Source of the DNA: Buttiauxella gaviniae
GTDB lineage: Bacteria; Pseudomonadota; Gammaproteobacteria; Enterobacterales; Enterobacteriaceae
Length of the DNA stretch: 64,000 nucleotides
Direction of reading: 5' to 3'
Assembly: GCF_040786275.1 (NCBI RefSeq)
Contig: NZ_JBFMVT010000002.1
Location: 868,001 to 932,000, forward strand
Within the stretch, counting starts at the first letter, position 1; every line of letters begins with the position of its first letter. The notes below the pieces were generated by a model. It was not told where the DNA came from, did no database searches, and worked only from the letters and a program-made list of their open reading frames with translations. The translations under genes and the position numbers were made by a program. This document shows positions 33,978-44,109 of the stretch, piece by piece.

Positions 33978-34583
33978 TTAGGTTTTGATAATAACGTCAC
34001 GACGCAACAGGTCTAATAATTGGGCTATCAAATTTGTTACTAATTGTTCGCCGTCTAAGTGTATTTCCGGGCGCTCTGGGGCTTCATAAACCGAGTCAAT
34101 TCCGGTGAAATTACGCAGCTCACCCGCTCGCGCTTTTTTGTATAAACCTTTAGGGTCGCGTGCTTCGCAGATAGAAAGTGGCGTATCAACAAATACTTCG
34201 ATAAAACGCCCCTCGCCTACCCGGTCACGCACCATCTGGCGCTCAACACGATGTGGCGAAATAAAAGCGCTCAATACTACGAGCCCGGCATCGGCCATTA
34301 AATTAGCCACTTCACCGACACGGCGGATATTTTCCTTACGATCCGCATCGCTAAAACCCAGGTCGCTACACAGACCGTGGCGCACATTGTCGCCATCAAG
34401 TAAGTAGGTGCTTACCCCAAGCTGATGCAGCGCTTCTTCAAGCGCTCCTGCTACGGTGGATTTACCCGAGCCCGAAAGCCCGGTAAACCACAGCACCGCG
34501 CCCCGGTGCTGATGAAGTTTTTCACGCTGTTCGACCGTGACCGGATGCGCATGCCAGACGACGTTTTCGTCGTGCTCAGCCAT
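33978..34583 (-). CDS. cysC: Adenylyl-sulfate kinase CysC
   Basis: CysC phosphorylates APS to PAPS, the second step of sulfate activation. The 201-residue protein has Walker [31 protein letters not shown], and the [18 protein letters not shown] stretch. Its start shares a base with the cysN stop, so cysDNC is one operon. The family Ser that carries the phosphoenzyme is in SAFISPH. Confidence 0.97.
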   Translation of the reverse strand: MAEHDENVVWHAHPVTVEQREKLHQHRGAVLWFTGLSGSGKSTVAGALEEALHQLGVSTYLLDGDNVRHGLCSDLGFSDADRKENIRRVGEVANLMADAGLVVLSAFISPHRVERQMVRDRVGEGRFIEVFVDTPLSICEARDPKGLYKKARAGELRNFTGIDSVYEAPERPEIHLDGEQLVTNLIAQLLDLLRRDVIIKT

Positions 34584-36010
34584 TATTTGCCTCCCAGCAA
34601 ATCACGAGCGCCCCAGTGCGGGAAGTGACGACGTACCAGCGCATTCAGTTCCAGCTCAAAGGCGCTGAAAGCAGACGGTTCCTGGAACACCTCTTGTTGC
34701 GGTTCACGCACCATTCCGGCCCCCACCGTCACGTTAGTCAGGCGATCGATGAAAATCAGCCCGCCGGTGACCGGATTTTCCTGGTATTTATCCAGCACCA
34801 GCGGTTCGTCAAAGGTTAAATCCACCAGCCCGATACCGTTAAGTGGCAGGCTTTCGACGATCCGCTGCGTCAGGCTGTTGATTTCGACCTGGTAATGAAT
34901 GTTGTCCACGCGCGCGCGCGTTTTCTTCCCGGCAACTTTGATATCGTAGCTTTGACCCGGCACCAGCGGTTGCTCCGCCATCCATACCACGTCCACTTTC
35001 GCAGTTTGCACCGCAGGCTGCGCGTCACCGGCATCAACCAGCAAATCACCACGGCTAATATCAATTTCATCTTTCAGCACCAGCGTGATGGCTTCCCCCG
35101 CCGCAGCTTGTTGCAAATCTCCATCAAAAGTGACGATTCGCGCAACGGCGGACTCAACGCCTGACGGAAGGACTTTAACGCGCTGCCCGACATTCACCAC
35201 GCCGGATGCCAGCGTACCGGCATAGCCACGGAAATCCAGATTCGGGCGGTTCACATACTGAACCGGGAAACGCATGGGCTGCTGCTCGACCAGGCGTTTC
35301 ACTTCGACCGTTTCCAGAAGTTCCAGCAACGTCGGGCCGGTATACCACGGCATACTTGCGCTTTGAGTCGCCACGTTATCGCCTTCAAGGGCAGACAGCG
35401 GCACGAAGCGAATATCCAGATCCGATGGAAGCTGTTCCGCGAAGCTCAGGTAATCCTGTTTAATCTGCTCAAACGTCTCTTCGCTGTAGTCCACGAGATC
35501 CATTTTATTGACCGCAACCACCAGGTGTTTGATCCCCAGCAGCGTGGAGATAAAACTGTGGCGACGCGTTTGATCCAGCACGCTTTTACGCGCGTCGATC
35601 AACAGGATCGCCAGTTCACACGTTGATGCCCCGGTCGCCATGTTGCGTGTGTACTGCTCGTGCCCTGGGGTATCCGCAATGATAAATTTACGTTTTTCAG
35701 TCGAGAAGTAACGATAGGCCACATCGATGGTAATCCCCTGCTCGCGCTCGGCTTGTAAACCGTCCACCAGCAAAGCCAGGTCCAGTTTTTCACCTTGCGT
35801 ACCATGGCGTTTGCTGTCGGTATGCAGGGAGGAAAGCTGATCTTCATAGATTTGACGCGTGTCGTGCAGCAGGCGGCCAATCAGGGTGCTTTTGCCATCA
35901 TCGACGCTGCCGCAGGTCAGAAAACGCAGCAGGCTTTTATGTTGTTGAGCATGCAGATAGGCTTCAACGCCGCCTTCATCAGCAATTTGTTGTGCAATCG
36001 TGGTATTCAT
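34583..36010 (-). CDS. cysN: Sulfate adenylyltransferase subunit 1 (GTPase) CysN
   Basis: CysN is the GTPase subunit that drives APS formation by CysD. The 475-residue protein (the E. coli length) has G1 [17 protein letters not shown]3 [12 protein letters not shown] and G4 NKMDLVD, followed by two EF-Tu-like beta-barrel domains. It lies between cysD (11 bases upstream) and cysC (1-base overlap). Confidence 0.97.
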   Translation of the reverse strand: MNTTIAQQIADEGGVEAYLHAQQHKSLLRFLTCGSVDDGKSTLIGRLLHDTRQIYEDQLSSLHTDSKRHGTQGEKLDLALLVDGLQAEREQGITIDVAYRYFSTEKRKFIIADTPGHEQYTRNMATGASTCELAILLIDARKSVLDQTRRHSFISTLLGIKHLVVAVNKMDLVDYSEETFEQIKQDYLSFAEQLPSDLDIRFVPLSALEGDNVATQSASMPWYTGPTLLELLETVEVKRLVEQQPMRFPVQYVNRPNLDFRGYAGTLASGVVNVGQRVKVLPSGVESAVARIVTFDGDLQQAAAGEAITLVLKDEIDISRGDLLVDAGDAQPAVQTAKVDVVWMAEQPLVPGQSYDIKVAGKKTRARVDNIHYQVEINSLTQRIVESLPLNGIGLVDLTFDEPLVLDKYQENPVTGGLIFIDRLTNVTVGAGMVREPQQEVFQEPSAFSAFELELNALVRRHFPHWGARDLLGGK

Positions 36011-36021
36011 CTGGCGGCTCC

Positions 36022-36930
36022 TTAGAAATAACCCTGGCGTTTTTTAAGCTCCATGGAGCCTGCCTGGTCGCGGTCAATTGCCCGCCCTTGACGTTCGCTG
36101 GTGGTCGAAACCAGCATCTCTTCGATGATTTCCGGCAGCGTCTGCGCTTCGGATTCAACGGCGCCGGTCAGCGGCCAGCAGCCCAGGGTACGGAAGCGCA
36201 CCATTTTCTGCTCGATCACTTCACCCGGCTGTAAATCGATACGGTCATCGTCAACCATCAACAGCATGCCGTCACGCTCAAGCACCGGGCGCAGGGCGGC
36301 CAGATACAACGGAACGATTTCGATATTTTCCAGGAAGATGTACTGCCAGATGTCCAGCTCGGTCCAGTTAGAAAGCGGGAACACGCGAATGCTTTCGCCT
36401 TTGTTAATCTGGCCGTTGTAGTTATGCCACAGTTCCGGACGCTGGTTTTTCGGGTCCCAACGGTGGAAACGGTCGCGGAAGGAGTAGATACGCTCTTTGG
36501 CTCGCGATTTTTCTTCATCACGGCGCGCACCGCCGAAAGCCGCATCAAAGCCGTATTTGCTCAAGGCCTGTTTCAGCCCTTCGGTTTTCATGATGTCCGT
36601 GTGTTTGGCGCTACCGTGCACAAACGGGTTGATGCCCATCGCCACGCCTTCCGGGTTTTTATGCACCAGCAGCTCAAAACCGTAGTTCTTCGCCGTACGG
36701 TCACGGAACTCGTACATCTCGCGGAATTTCCAGCCGGTATCAACATGCAGCAGCGGGAAAGGAAGTGTGCCTGGGTAGAAGGCTTTACGGGCCAAATGCA
36801 ACATCACCGATGAGTCTTTACCGATGGAATACATCATAACCGGATTGGAAAATTCAGCGGCAACCTCACGGATAATATGGATGCTTTCTGCCTCCAGTTG
36901 CCGTAAGTGTGTGAGTCGTTTTTGATCCAT
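36022..36930 (-). CDS. cysD: Sulfate adenylyltransferase subunit 2 CysD
   Basis: CysD adenylates sulfate to APS. The 302-residue protein belongs to the PP-loop ATP-pyrophosphatase family, with [17 protein letters not shown] near residue 52, [17 protein letters not shown], and the C terminus KKRQGYF. It is the first gene of cysDNC; AAGGGAAGG precedes the ATG. An inverted-repeat element starts only about 36 bases upstream (see below). Confidence 0.97.
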   Translation of the reverse strand: MDQKRLTHLRQLEAESIHIIREVAAEFSNPVMMYSIGKDSSVMLHLARKAFYPGTLPFPLLHVDTGWKFREMYEFRDRTAKNYGFELLVHKNPEGVAMGINPFVHGSAKHTDIMKTEGLKQALSKYGFDAAFGGARRDEEKSRAKERIYSFRDRFHRWDPKNQRPELWHNYNGQINKGESIRVFPLSNWTELDIWQYIFLENIEIVPLYLAALRPVLERDGMLLMVDDDRIDLQPGEVIEQKMVRFRTLGCWPLTGAVESEAQTLPEIIEEMLVSTTSERQGRAIDRDQAGSMELKKRQGYF

Positions 36931-36965
36931 AACCTTCCCTTAACCGAGGTTTAGTACGGAGAGTC

Positions 36966-37113
36966 ATAGAACCTGCCAGTAGGTGTGATTGTGGGAGCCA
37001 GTTTGGACACGGACAGCGCGGAGCAACCGCAACGTACACGTAGTACGTGAGGTTTATGAGCACTGCCCTGGTTCAAAATGGCAAATAAAATCGCCCTGAT
37101 GGATAGGTTCTTA
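36966..37113. repeat. Candidate MITE-like element upstream of cysD
   Basis: An element of about 148 bp bounded by AGAACCT on the left and AGGTTCT on the right. The central palindrome CGTACACGTAGTACG is flanked by sequence of the type AGCAACCGCAACGTAC and GTACGTGAGGTTTATGAGC. I recall similar sequences in enterobacterial intergenic regions but cannot name the family. It separates cysD from the rest of the 412-bp gap. The rest of the gap holds only a weak candidate cysD promoter (TATAGT on the - strand at 37146-37141, no clear -35) and the iap upstream region. Confidence 0.5.
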
Positions 37114-37342
37114 GCCCGCCGTTTAAAAATTCATTAGGGGACTATACGACCGAGGTTTATTTGTTATGAAATTACGAATTGGAATGAGTAGTTCCACAAA
37201 GGAATAACGGCCTGGCAATGCAAATCACAAAATGTGCTTAACCCACGATTTAACGAGGCTTTCAGAGCAATTGAAATTGTGTAACGCCCATCACAGTTTC
37301 ATACTAGGCGGGCAAAAATTTCCCATTTAAAAAGGACCCACT

Positions 37343-38386
37343 ATGTTTTCCGCATTGCGCCAAACGCTTACCTGCGTGGCGTTAGGAATTTGCTGTACTT
37401 TGCCTGCTCTTGCAAGCACCACATCACCTGGCAAAATTGCCGACCAACAAACGCGTCATATTGCCACTGTCTTTCCAGGGCGAATGACAGGCAGTCCAGC
37501 GGAAATGTTGGCAGCGGATTACCTTCAGCAGCAATTTAGCCAGCTTGGCTACCAAAGCGATATTCGCCGCTTTAATACTCGCTACCTTTACACCACCAAA
37601 GATGGTCATCAGAGCTGGCATAACGTCAGCGCCAGTTCCGTCGTTGCGGCGCGCGAAGGCACTAAACCCCAGCAAATCATTATCATGGCGCATCTCGATA
37701 CCTACTCACCGCTTAATGATAACGATGTGAATAACAACCTCGGCGGTTTAACTCTGCAAGGCGTGGATGACAACGCTTCCGGCCTCGGGGTGATGCTTGA
37801 ACTTGCCACGCGCCTGAAAGATATCCCAACGCGCTATGGCATTCGGTTTATTGCCACCAGCGGAGAAGAAATTGGCGCTCTGGGTGCGGAAGATATTTTG
37901 AAACGCATGAGCGAGAGTGAGAAGAAAAACACGCTGCTGGTGATTAATCTCGATAATTTGATTGTGGGTGACAAACTCTATTTCAACAGCGGCAAATCAA
38001 CGCCTACCGCCGTCAGCAAACTGACACGCGACCGGGGATTGGCGCTGGCGCACCGTCTGAATATCAACGCCACCACTAATCCGGGCCTGAATGCCAAATA
38101 TCTGAAAGGAACCGGCTGCTGTAACGATGCAGAAGTGTTTGATAAAGCGGGGATTCCAGTGCTTTCGGTAGAAGCCACCAACTGGTCATTGGGTCAGAAA
38201 GATGGCTATCAGCAACGCGCAAAAAGCAAAGCCTTTCCCGAGGGAACTAGCTGGCATAACGCATTGATTGATAACCAGCAGTATCTGGATAAATGGTTAC
38301 CACAGCGCATTGAAAAACGCAGTCATGATGTGGTGCGCGTGATGCTGCCTTTGGTGAAAGAGCTGGCGAAGGCTGAAAGAAAGTAA
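37343..38386 (+). CDS. iap: Alkaline phosphatase isozyme conversion aminopeptidase Iap
   Basis: Iap is a periplasmic M28-family aminopeptidase which in E. coli trims N-terminal Arg from alkaline phosphatase subunits. The 347-residue protein (E. coli 345) has a signal peptide (MFSALRQTLTCVALGICC..., cut near ALAS). Metal ligands lie in AHLDTYSP, GVDDNASGLG, TSGEEIGALG and VINLDNL, with a late His in GTSWHNA. It is next to the CRISPR array, as in E. coli. The 158 bases between its stop and the first repeat show no clear feature. Confidence 0.94.
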   Translation: MFSALRQTLTCVALGICCTLPALASTTSPGKIADQQTRHIATVFPGRMTGSPAEMLAADYLQQQFSQLGYQSDIRRFNTRYLYTTKDGHQSWHNVSASSVVAAREGTKPQQIIIMAHLDTYSPLNDNDVNNNLGGLTLQGVDDNASGLGVMLELATRLKDIPTRYGIRFIATSGEEIGALGAEDILKRMSESEKKNTLLVINLDNLIVGDKLYFNSGKSTPTAVSKLTRDRGLALAHRLNINATTNPGLNAKYLKGTGCCNDAEVFDKAGIPVLSVEATNWSLGQKDGYQQRAKSKAFPEGTSWHNALIDNQQYLDKWLPQRIEKRSHDVVRVMLPLVKELAKAERK

Positions 38387-38544
38387 AAAATAAGATGCAA
38401 TACCCCCATGTATCCTCAAAGGGCTTTATTTCATGCCGATTACAGTTTTCCTCTGCGTTAATGCATCCTGAATCCGATGAGTTCGTTATCACTTCCTTGA
38501 TGTATGGCACACACTGAAATGCTTACTTCATTGCGTTTACGATC

Positions 38545-39732
38545 CTGTTTATCCCCGCTGGCGCGGGGAACACTGTTTTAAAAACATTCAACCATGCAAC
38601 ATGTACGGTTTATCCCCGCTGGCGCGGGGAACACATAGTTAATCCGCCCGTCATTGTGTCCCCTGACGGTTTATCCCCGCTGGCGCGGGGAACACTACAC
38701 AACAATCCCCCATGACGCGCTGTAACGCGGTTTATCCCCGCTGGCGCGGGGAACACCTGCACGGGCCATTTGATCCCGGACGTATTCCCGGTTTATCCCC
38801 GCTGGCGCGGGGAACACTGAAACACCGAGCGAACGGCTGTCCGTCCAAGCGGTTTATCCCCGCTGGCGCGGGGAACACTGTGACGTAGTATTCAATCCAT
38901 TGATTGGCCTCGGTTTATCCCCGCTGGCGCGGGGAACACGATTGCTACATGGGCATTGACCAGATGGGTAACGGTTTATCCCCGCTGGCGCGGGGAACAC
39001 AACACGACCGTCAGATTCAATAAGACGGCGACCGGTTTATCCCCGCTGGCGCGGGGAACACTTTCAATATATTCGGATAGTCTGCCTGGCACACGGTTTA
39101 TCCCCGCTGGCGCGGGGAACACCGTCGTGTTAATGCTGCTCTCTGGACCTGTGTCGGTTTATCCCCGCTGGCGCGGGGAACACCCACGTTGCGTGCGCGT
39201 GCAACATGCTGAATCCGGTTTATCCCCGCTGGCGCGGGGAACACATCCATCACCGTCGAAAGCATATGATAATGCCCGGTTTATCCCCGCTGGCGCGGGG
39301 AACACATTGGCACGCTTCCACAATTCTTTCTCGATACCGGTTTATCCCCGCTGGCGCGGGGAACACTGGACGTGGGGCAATACTTGATTACCGGTGTGCG
39401 GTTTATCCCCGCTGGCGCGGGGAACACACCGGTGTTGCGGCACTCGCTCCCGCCGTGCGCGGTTTATCCCCGCTGGCGCGGGGAACACGCGATAATGATC
39501 AGGTGCCGATGCTCAGTATCCGGTTTATCCCCGCTGGCGCGGGGAACACCCCGTAAGCAAGCTGAAGACGATGCAACGGCCCGGTTTATCCCCGCTGGCG
39601 CGGGGAACACGTGGTACGCAACCAGAACAGGTGCGCCCGCCGCGGTTTATCCCCGCTGGCGCGGGGAACACCCATCGATCTGCAATTCGCCCGTGATATG
39701 CGTCGGTTTATCCCCGCTGGCGCGGGGAACAC
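38545..39732 (-). CRISPR. CRISPR array 1: 20 repeats, 19 spacers (type I-E)
   Basis: Twenty 29-base repeats at an exact 61-base period, with 19 spacers of 32 bases. On the - strand (crRNA sense) the repeat begins GTGTTCCCCGC, has loop GCCA, and ends GCGGGGATAAACCG, the E. coli type I-E repeat. The leader lies at the right end next to cas2, so the oldest repeat is the leftmost; it differs from consensus at one base (CTG for CGG at its edge). All spacers look unrelated to each other. ATAAACCG gives the crRNA 5' handle after Cas6e cutting. Confidence 0.98.
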
Positions 39733-39816
39733 TCTAAAACTATATCATTGTTCTAAAAGGAATTCTTTAGACACAAAAATTCCACCAACTTTTCTTAATT
39801 TTTAAAGAACGCTAAC
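39733..39816 (-). promoter_or_regulatory. Leader of CRISPR array 1
   Basis: An 84-base AT-rich segment between the newest repeat and the cas2 stop. It shares blocks with the leader of array 2: TCTAAAA next to the repeat, AAAATCCACC-like and CTTAATTTTTAAAG further out. The - strand would carry the pre-crRNA promoter and the sites for spacer integration. Confidence 0.8.
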
Positions 39817-40113
<297 letters not shown>

Positions 40114-41028
40114 TCACCCACGGTGCCCAATATCGCCTATTGATGAAGGTTCTGGGATAGCTGGAGGTTGTGAATCTGCAAAAGGAGCTGGAACATCGAT
40201 TTCGCCCGCTGCCAACACTTCTTCTATTAGTGGGATTAGCCGCGCCAGTGTTTTTTGGCTCCGGAAAACATCACGGCAAGCAAGGCGGACTTCCTTATCC
40301 GGGCTATGAGGTGTTTTTGCCGCAATCTCAAAGGCTACAGGAACCACACCCTCAAACTTCACGATGTCTGCAATATCATAAACAAATGAAAGAGGTTTAC
40401 CTGAATGAACAAAGCCGATAGCCGGGGCGTAACCCGCAGCTAGAATGGCCGCTTCAGTTATTCCATACAAACAGGAAGTAGCGGCGCTGATACATTGATT
40501 TACCACATCACCTTTTTCCCAGTCTTTAGGATCGTAACGTCGGCCATTCCATTTCACACCATAACGTTTAGCCAATAACGAATAGGTCTGACGAACTCGG
40601 GCACCTTCAATGCCCCGTAACTGTTCGACGGATCGCCGACCAGGAGCCGGTTCTCCAAACCGAAGTTCAAACATCTTACGTACGACTTTAAGGCGAAGAT
40701 CCTCATCCAGTGCCAGTTTTGCCTGATATAGCAATCGATCCGACCGAGCACCACCCGGTTGGCCACTGGCATACATACGCACCCCGGCTTCCCCCACCCA
40801 GACGAGCAAAGTGCCAGTGGTAGCGGCCAGGCGAACCGCGGCATGAGAAATACGAGTCCCGGGCTCCAGCATGATGCAGGCTATCGATCCCACCGGGATG
40901 TGCGTACGTATCCCGGTTTTGTCGATCAGAACGAAAGCGCCATCCACAACATCTATTTGCCCATATTGCAAAAAGATCATTGAGGTACGGTCTTTCAGAG
41001 GGATGGGTGACAAGGGGATGTAACTCAT
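40114..41028 (-). CDS. cas1: CRISPR-associated endonuclease Cas1 (type I-E)
   Basis: Cas1 is the catalytic subunit of spacer integration. The 304-residue protein is close to E. coli Cas1 throughout. Metal ligands are Glu in GIEGARVRQTY (about 141), His in IGFVHSGKPLSF (about 208) and Asp in DIADIVKFEGV (about 221). The C-terminal tail is proline-rich, as in E. coli. It starts 2 bases after cas6e. Confidence 0.97.
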   Translation of the reverse strand: MSYIPLSPIPLKDRTSMIFLQYGQIDVVDGAFVLIDKTGIRTHIPVGSIACIMLEPGTRISHAAVRLAATTGTLLVWVGEAGVRMYASGQPGGARSDRLLYQAKLALDEDLRLKVVRKMFELRFGEPAPGRRSVEQLRGIEGARVRQTYSLLAKRYGVKWNGRRYDPKDWEKGDVVNQCISAATSCLYGITEAAILAAGYAPAIGFVHSGKPLSFVYDIADIVKFEGVVPVAFEIAAKTPHSPDKEVRLACRDVFRSQKTLARLIPLIEEVLAAGEIDVPAPFADSQPPAIPEPSSIGDIGHRG

Positions 41029-41030
41029 AT

Positions 41031-41684
41031 TTATCTCCGGCGAATCAACATCAGTCCGCAGCCCAGCGCTTTGCTTTTACCCAATCCATTCTTGAGCGTC
41101 TGCATAAAGAGTGGAATATTCATCACCGTCAGGCTTCCTGCAAAGTCCACCGTTGTGAACGTAATGGGATGCTCGCCAGACTTACGCACAAAACGTTGGC
41201 GCTGCTGGCCGACAACTTGTATTTCCTGCGCTTCAACAGCAAAACCTCCTCTTTCGCCCTGTGCTTTTAGCCACGTAAATGCGGCCTTCTCCTGTAACTC
41301 AGCGATTTCACCCGGGCCAGCACCTTGCAATTTAGCCTGGTATTTTGCATCCATTAATACGTCGCTTCGTTTACCGTTGCGCGTCACTACTGGATTGGCC
41401 CGCAGGGCAAATGTGAGTTCCATCCCCTCCACTAATTGCGGATCGAATGGCTTACTGCTGATGGAAAACAATGAGTCTTTGGCAAAAGGGGCAACATCCG
41501 AAAGCAGATAAAAACTCTCCCCTTGCGGGGTTGCCTCATGGCGGAATAAAAACGATCTTTCATCCTGTTGAGTGAAAAGCTGCCATAGCCATTGATGGCT
41601 GGCATAGGGTTGAGCAACCTGCCATTTTTGCCACATGGCAGGAGTCAATTTCGTTAAATCAAGTGATACACGGGAAAGAAACAT
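41031..41684 (-). CDS. cas6e: Cascade crRNA-processing endonuclease Cas6e (CasE)
   Basis: Cas6e cuts pre-crRNA at the base of the repeat hairpin and stays bound to its 3' end. The start MFLSRVSLDLTKL (41684) is chosen because the family begins there and its ATG overlaps the cas5e stop (TGATG). Upstream codons are shadow of cas5e. The 217-residue protein has two ferredoxin folds, the catalytic His in the N-terminal part, and a C terminus GLGKSKALGCGLMLIRRR with the glycine-rich loop of Cas6. It must process three stem types here: those of array 1, array 2 and the mini-array. Confidence 0.94.
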   Translation of the reverse strand: MFLSRVSLDLTKLTPAMWQKWQVAQPYASHQWLWQLFTQQDERSFLFRHEATPQGESFYLLSDVAPFAKDSLFSISSKPFDPQLVEGMELTFALRANPVVTRNGKRSDVLMDAKYQAKLQGAGPGEIAELQEKAAFTWLKAQGERGGFAVEAQEIQVVGQQRQRFVRKSGEHPITFTTVDFAGSLTVMNIPLFMQTLKNGLGKSKALGCGLMLIRRR

Positions 41685-42418
41685 CAGCACTCCTCCGTGA
41701 GATAACCGGAATGCTGTAAGCGAGTCGTAAATTGCCAACGATTCCGGCTGACGGGCTGATCGCCGCGTTGTTGTGTGGCGAATCCAGATACGCCCTGTTG
41801 TTCGCCTTCCCAGACGCAAAATAACTGCGCTGAGCTAATCGCTGCCAGCTCTTCACAATTAAAACCGTAACTGCTGTCTGCATACGCTTTATGAAATGCT
41901 TCGCCCAACGTTCCATCGATAATCTGCGGGTTTAATGGCAAAGCGGGCGGGCAAGATTTTCTTCCCAGATATAGCGGAAATACAGGCGCGATTAATGCGC
42001 AAGCCAGCTCATCAAGCGTGAACGGGGCATCCGATGTTTCCTGCACTGCTACGTGATAACAGGCATCGCAGCGGTACTCTCGCGAAGTCAGCATCGTGCC
42101 GGGCTCTTCCAATGAGAGGATCAGTTCATCGCGCCGGGTGTAATAGCGGCGTTTGCGATTCTCTTTAGGCATCTGCACCGTGTGGTAATCACGCAACCAT
42201 TGCTCACGCGGAGAAAGTGGCCTGATGGCAAAATGGTAGTGTTGATTCATAAGCTGGAGCTGCTGCTCATTTTCGCGCTTAATACCCAGCGCCGCTGCCA
42301 GCAAGCCAAGCAAAGCAGAACGGCTGGGGATTGTTGCTGTGTGGCGAACTTCACCCACCGCAACCTCACCCCAGGACACCAGCGACGCATAGAGTTGAAA
42401 GATCAGATATCGGGACAT
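41684..42418 (-). CDS. cas5e: Cascade subunit Cas5e (CasD)
   Basis: Cas5e binds the crRNA 5' handle in Cascade. The 244-residue protein starts at the ATG 5 bases after AAGGAG; a GTG and another ATG stand directly before it and are also possible. Family stretches are IPSRSALLGLLAAALGIKRE, WLRDYHTVQMPK, and FPLYLGRKSCPPALPL. It is located between cas7e and cas6e. Confidence 0.94.
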   Translation of the reverse strand: MSRYLIFQLYASLVSWGEVAVGEVRHTATIPSRSALLGLLAAALGIKRENEQQLQLMNQHYHFAIRPLSPREQWLRDYHTVQMPKENRKRRYYTRRDELILSLEEPGTMLTSREYRCDACYHVAVQETSDAPFTLDELACALIAPVFPLYLGRKSCPPALPLNPQIIDGTLGEAFHKAYADSSYGFNCEELAAISSAQLFCVWEGEQQGVSGFATQQRGDQPVSRNRWQFTTRLQHSGYLTEEC

Positions 42419-42427
42419 CATCACTCC

Positions 42428-43483
42428 TTACTGGCTAACAAAGTTCAGCAATTCCTGAAGTGTGCCGTCACCAGATTCCACATTCATTTCATACCGCTGT
42501 TCTTCAGTACGCTGCCCGTAAGCGCGAGTGAATTTCTGCTGTTGTTGCTGCAAACGCGTTATTGCCTGAGCATGCTGATCTTCACCTCGCACCGGGCTGA
42601 AAAATGCGACAGATAATGCACGCGGCTGCTGCGTACCCTTTTCAGCCATGACATACGAAGCCCAGGCGCGGGAAGCAAAACTGTTTTGCTTACCACCAGG
42701 TGAAACGGTTAACGCCGTTTCGGTCAATGCTCGCAAGGTACGCTGGACCAGTTCTTCATTACCGTTAAGGTTTTCCAGCAGTAAATCGCGGCTAATGCAG
42801 ATATAGCTATAGAACAGCGCCGAAGCGAACCCCTGCTCCCCCATATGGGCAGAACCTGAATCCTTTTTGCCGTTAAGGTCATCCACAGCGGTAAAGAAAT
42901 CCTCTTCAACCGTTACTGCGCTGACTCCCAACGCATGTGCCACTTGGCAGGCCGCCTCTACGTTGAATTCAGGTTTTGAAGCTAACATACGGCCAAAGAG
43001 TGCAATATCCACCGCCTGCGCATTCGCGCGCAGCAGGTTAAGCTCTTCAGGATTTGCTTCGCGGTTGTCAGTAATCAGCGTTGCCAGTAATTTTTGAATT
43101 TGCTGCTGTTCTTCTGGGCTGGCATGAACCAACTGTTCAATTTCAAGGTTTTCTTCTGCGCTGGCACCTTTATCACTTTTCAATTTGCCGAACTGTTCAG
43201 CAATTTTCCCGGCGATCGAAAGCGCCATTTTTTCCGCAACACCTTTATCACGTAACTGTTTATAGATTTCAGGCCCCAGGCGACGGGTACGGGTACCGAT
43301 ATGGCCATTTAACGCATCTTCAAAAACATCTGAAGTACGCCAGGCGCGTTTCAGGCTTTGCGACGAAACGCGCAGACGCTCCACTCCACCCATGATGGCG
43401 GTTTTTGGGCGACCGGTATCGTCCCGATTTAAATTAGATGGGGCATAAGCGGTAAGGATGTGAAGCTGAATAAACGTTGTCAT
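42428..43483 (-). CDS. cas7e: Cascade backbone subunit Cas7e (CasC)
   Basis: Cas7e forms the helical backbone of Cascade, each copy covering six bases of guide and flipping out the sixth. The 351-residue protein (E. coli 363) has the RAMP-type N terminus FIQLHILTAYAPSNLNRDDTGRPKTAIMGG, then RVSSQSLKRAWR, and the GSAHMGEQGFASALFYSYI stretch. It is in the usual operon position after cse2. Confidence 0.96.
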   Translation of the reverse strand: MTTFIQLHILTAYAPSNLNRDDTGRPKTAIMGGVERLRVSSQSLKRAWRTSDVFEDALNGHIGTRTRRLGPEIYKQLRDKGVAEKMALSIAGKIAEQFGKLKSDKGASAEENLEIEQLVHASPEEQQQIQKLLATLITDNREANPEELNLLRANAQAVDIALFGRMLASKPEFNVEAACQVAHALGVSAVTVEEDFFTAVDDLNGKKDSGSAHMGEQGFASALFYSYICISRDLLLENLNGNEELVQRTLRALTETALTVSPGGKQNSFASRAWASYVMAEKGTQQPRALSVAFFSPVRGEDQHAQAITRLQQQQQKFTRAYGQRTEEQRYEMNVESGDGTLQELLNFVSQ

Positions 43484-43509
43484 GATTATTATTCCATTAA
43501 TTTCAAAGA

Positions 43510-44109
43510 TTATTTTTCGGTTGCCAGCAAATACTCGCTGGCCCAGCGCACACTGAAACGGTTAAAGGGATTACTGTCGACAGGCTGGTTTTCTTCCCGC
43601 TGCTGCCATTCACGCATCCAGAGGAAAATCCCGTCGGCTAACGAAACGATATTGATCCCCTTTTCGCCCCTTAGCTTCACGGCTCGGGTGAGTTGGCTGC
43701 ACAATTCAGCCGGTGTTCTGACGGCAAGCAGACGATCAAAGCGCAAACGCGAAAGGCATGGAGTTGAACCATTTATCTTTTCGCCGAGCTGACGAGCGAA
43801 ACTTACTTTTGGCTCATCAGAACGTGCATGGGCTACAACATAAGCAATAATTGCCAGGGCGAAGGTATCGCTCTGCTTCAGACTTGCGCTTGTAGAAAGT
43901 GACTGATTGAGTTGAAAAAATGCAGTCGTGGTTAACGCTCCAAAAGGCTGAGCACAGCGGCGTAATTCTGCGCGCCAGGCGCGGCCATTCGTCGCAACAC
44001 CCAGACGCTGATTATTGCGCTCCTGCAAAAAATCAAACCAACGGCGCAGCACCTTAGCGGCATCCGGATCGGTGAGTACCACCGGTTTTGCGGTATCAAT
44101 GTCAAACAT
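43510..44109 (-). CDS. cse2: Cascade small subunit Cse2 (CasB)
   Basis: Cse2 forms the dimer that steadies the displaced strand in the Cascade R-loop. The 199-residue helical protein has family sequence LRRWFDFLQERNNQR...WRAELRRC and KINGSTPCLSRLRFDRLL. Its start overlaps the cas8e end by 8 bases, so translation is coupled. It is somewhat longer than E. coli CasB (160). Confidence 0.92.
   Translation of the reverse strand: MFDIDTAKPVVLTDPDAAKVLRRWFDFLQERNNQRLGVATNGRAWRAELRRCAQPFGALTTTAFFQLNQSLSTSASLKQSDTFALAIIAYVVAHARSDEPKVSFARQLGEKINGSTPCLSRLRFDRLLAVRTPAELCSQLTRAVKLRGEKGINIVSLADGIFLWMREWQQREENQPVDSNPFNRFSVRWASEYLLATEK

Noticed and set aside
38956-39805. Open frames across CRISPR array 1 with a repeated VYPRWRGEH / GLSPLARGT peptide
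   Set aside because: They are translations of the CRISPR repeat; there is no start signal, and similar frames appear in more than one phase.
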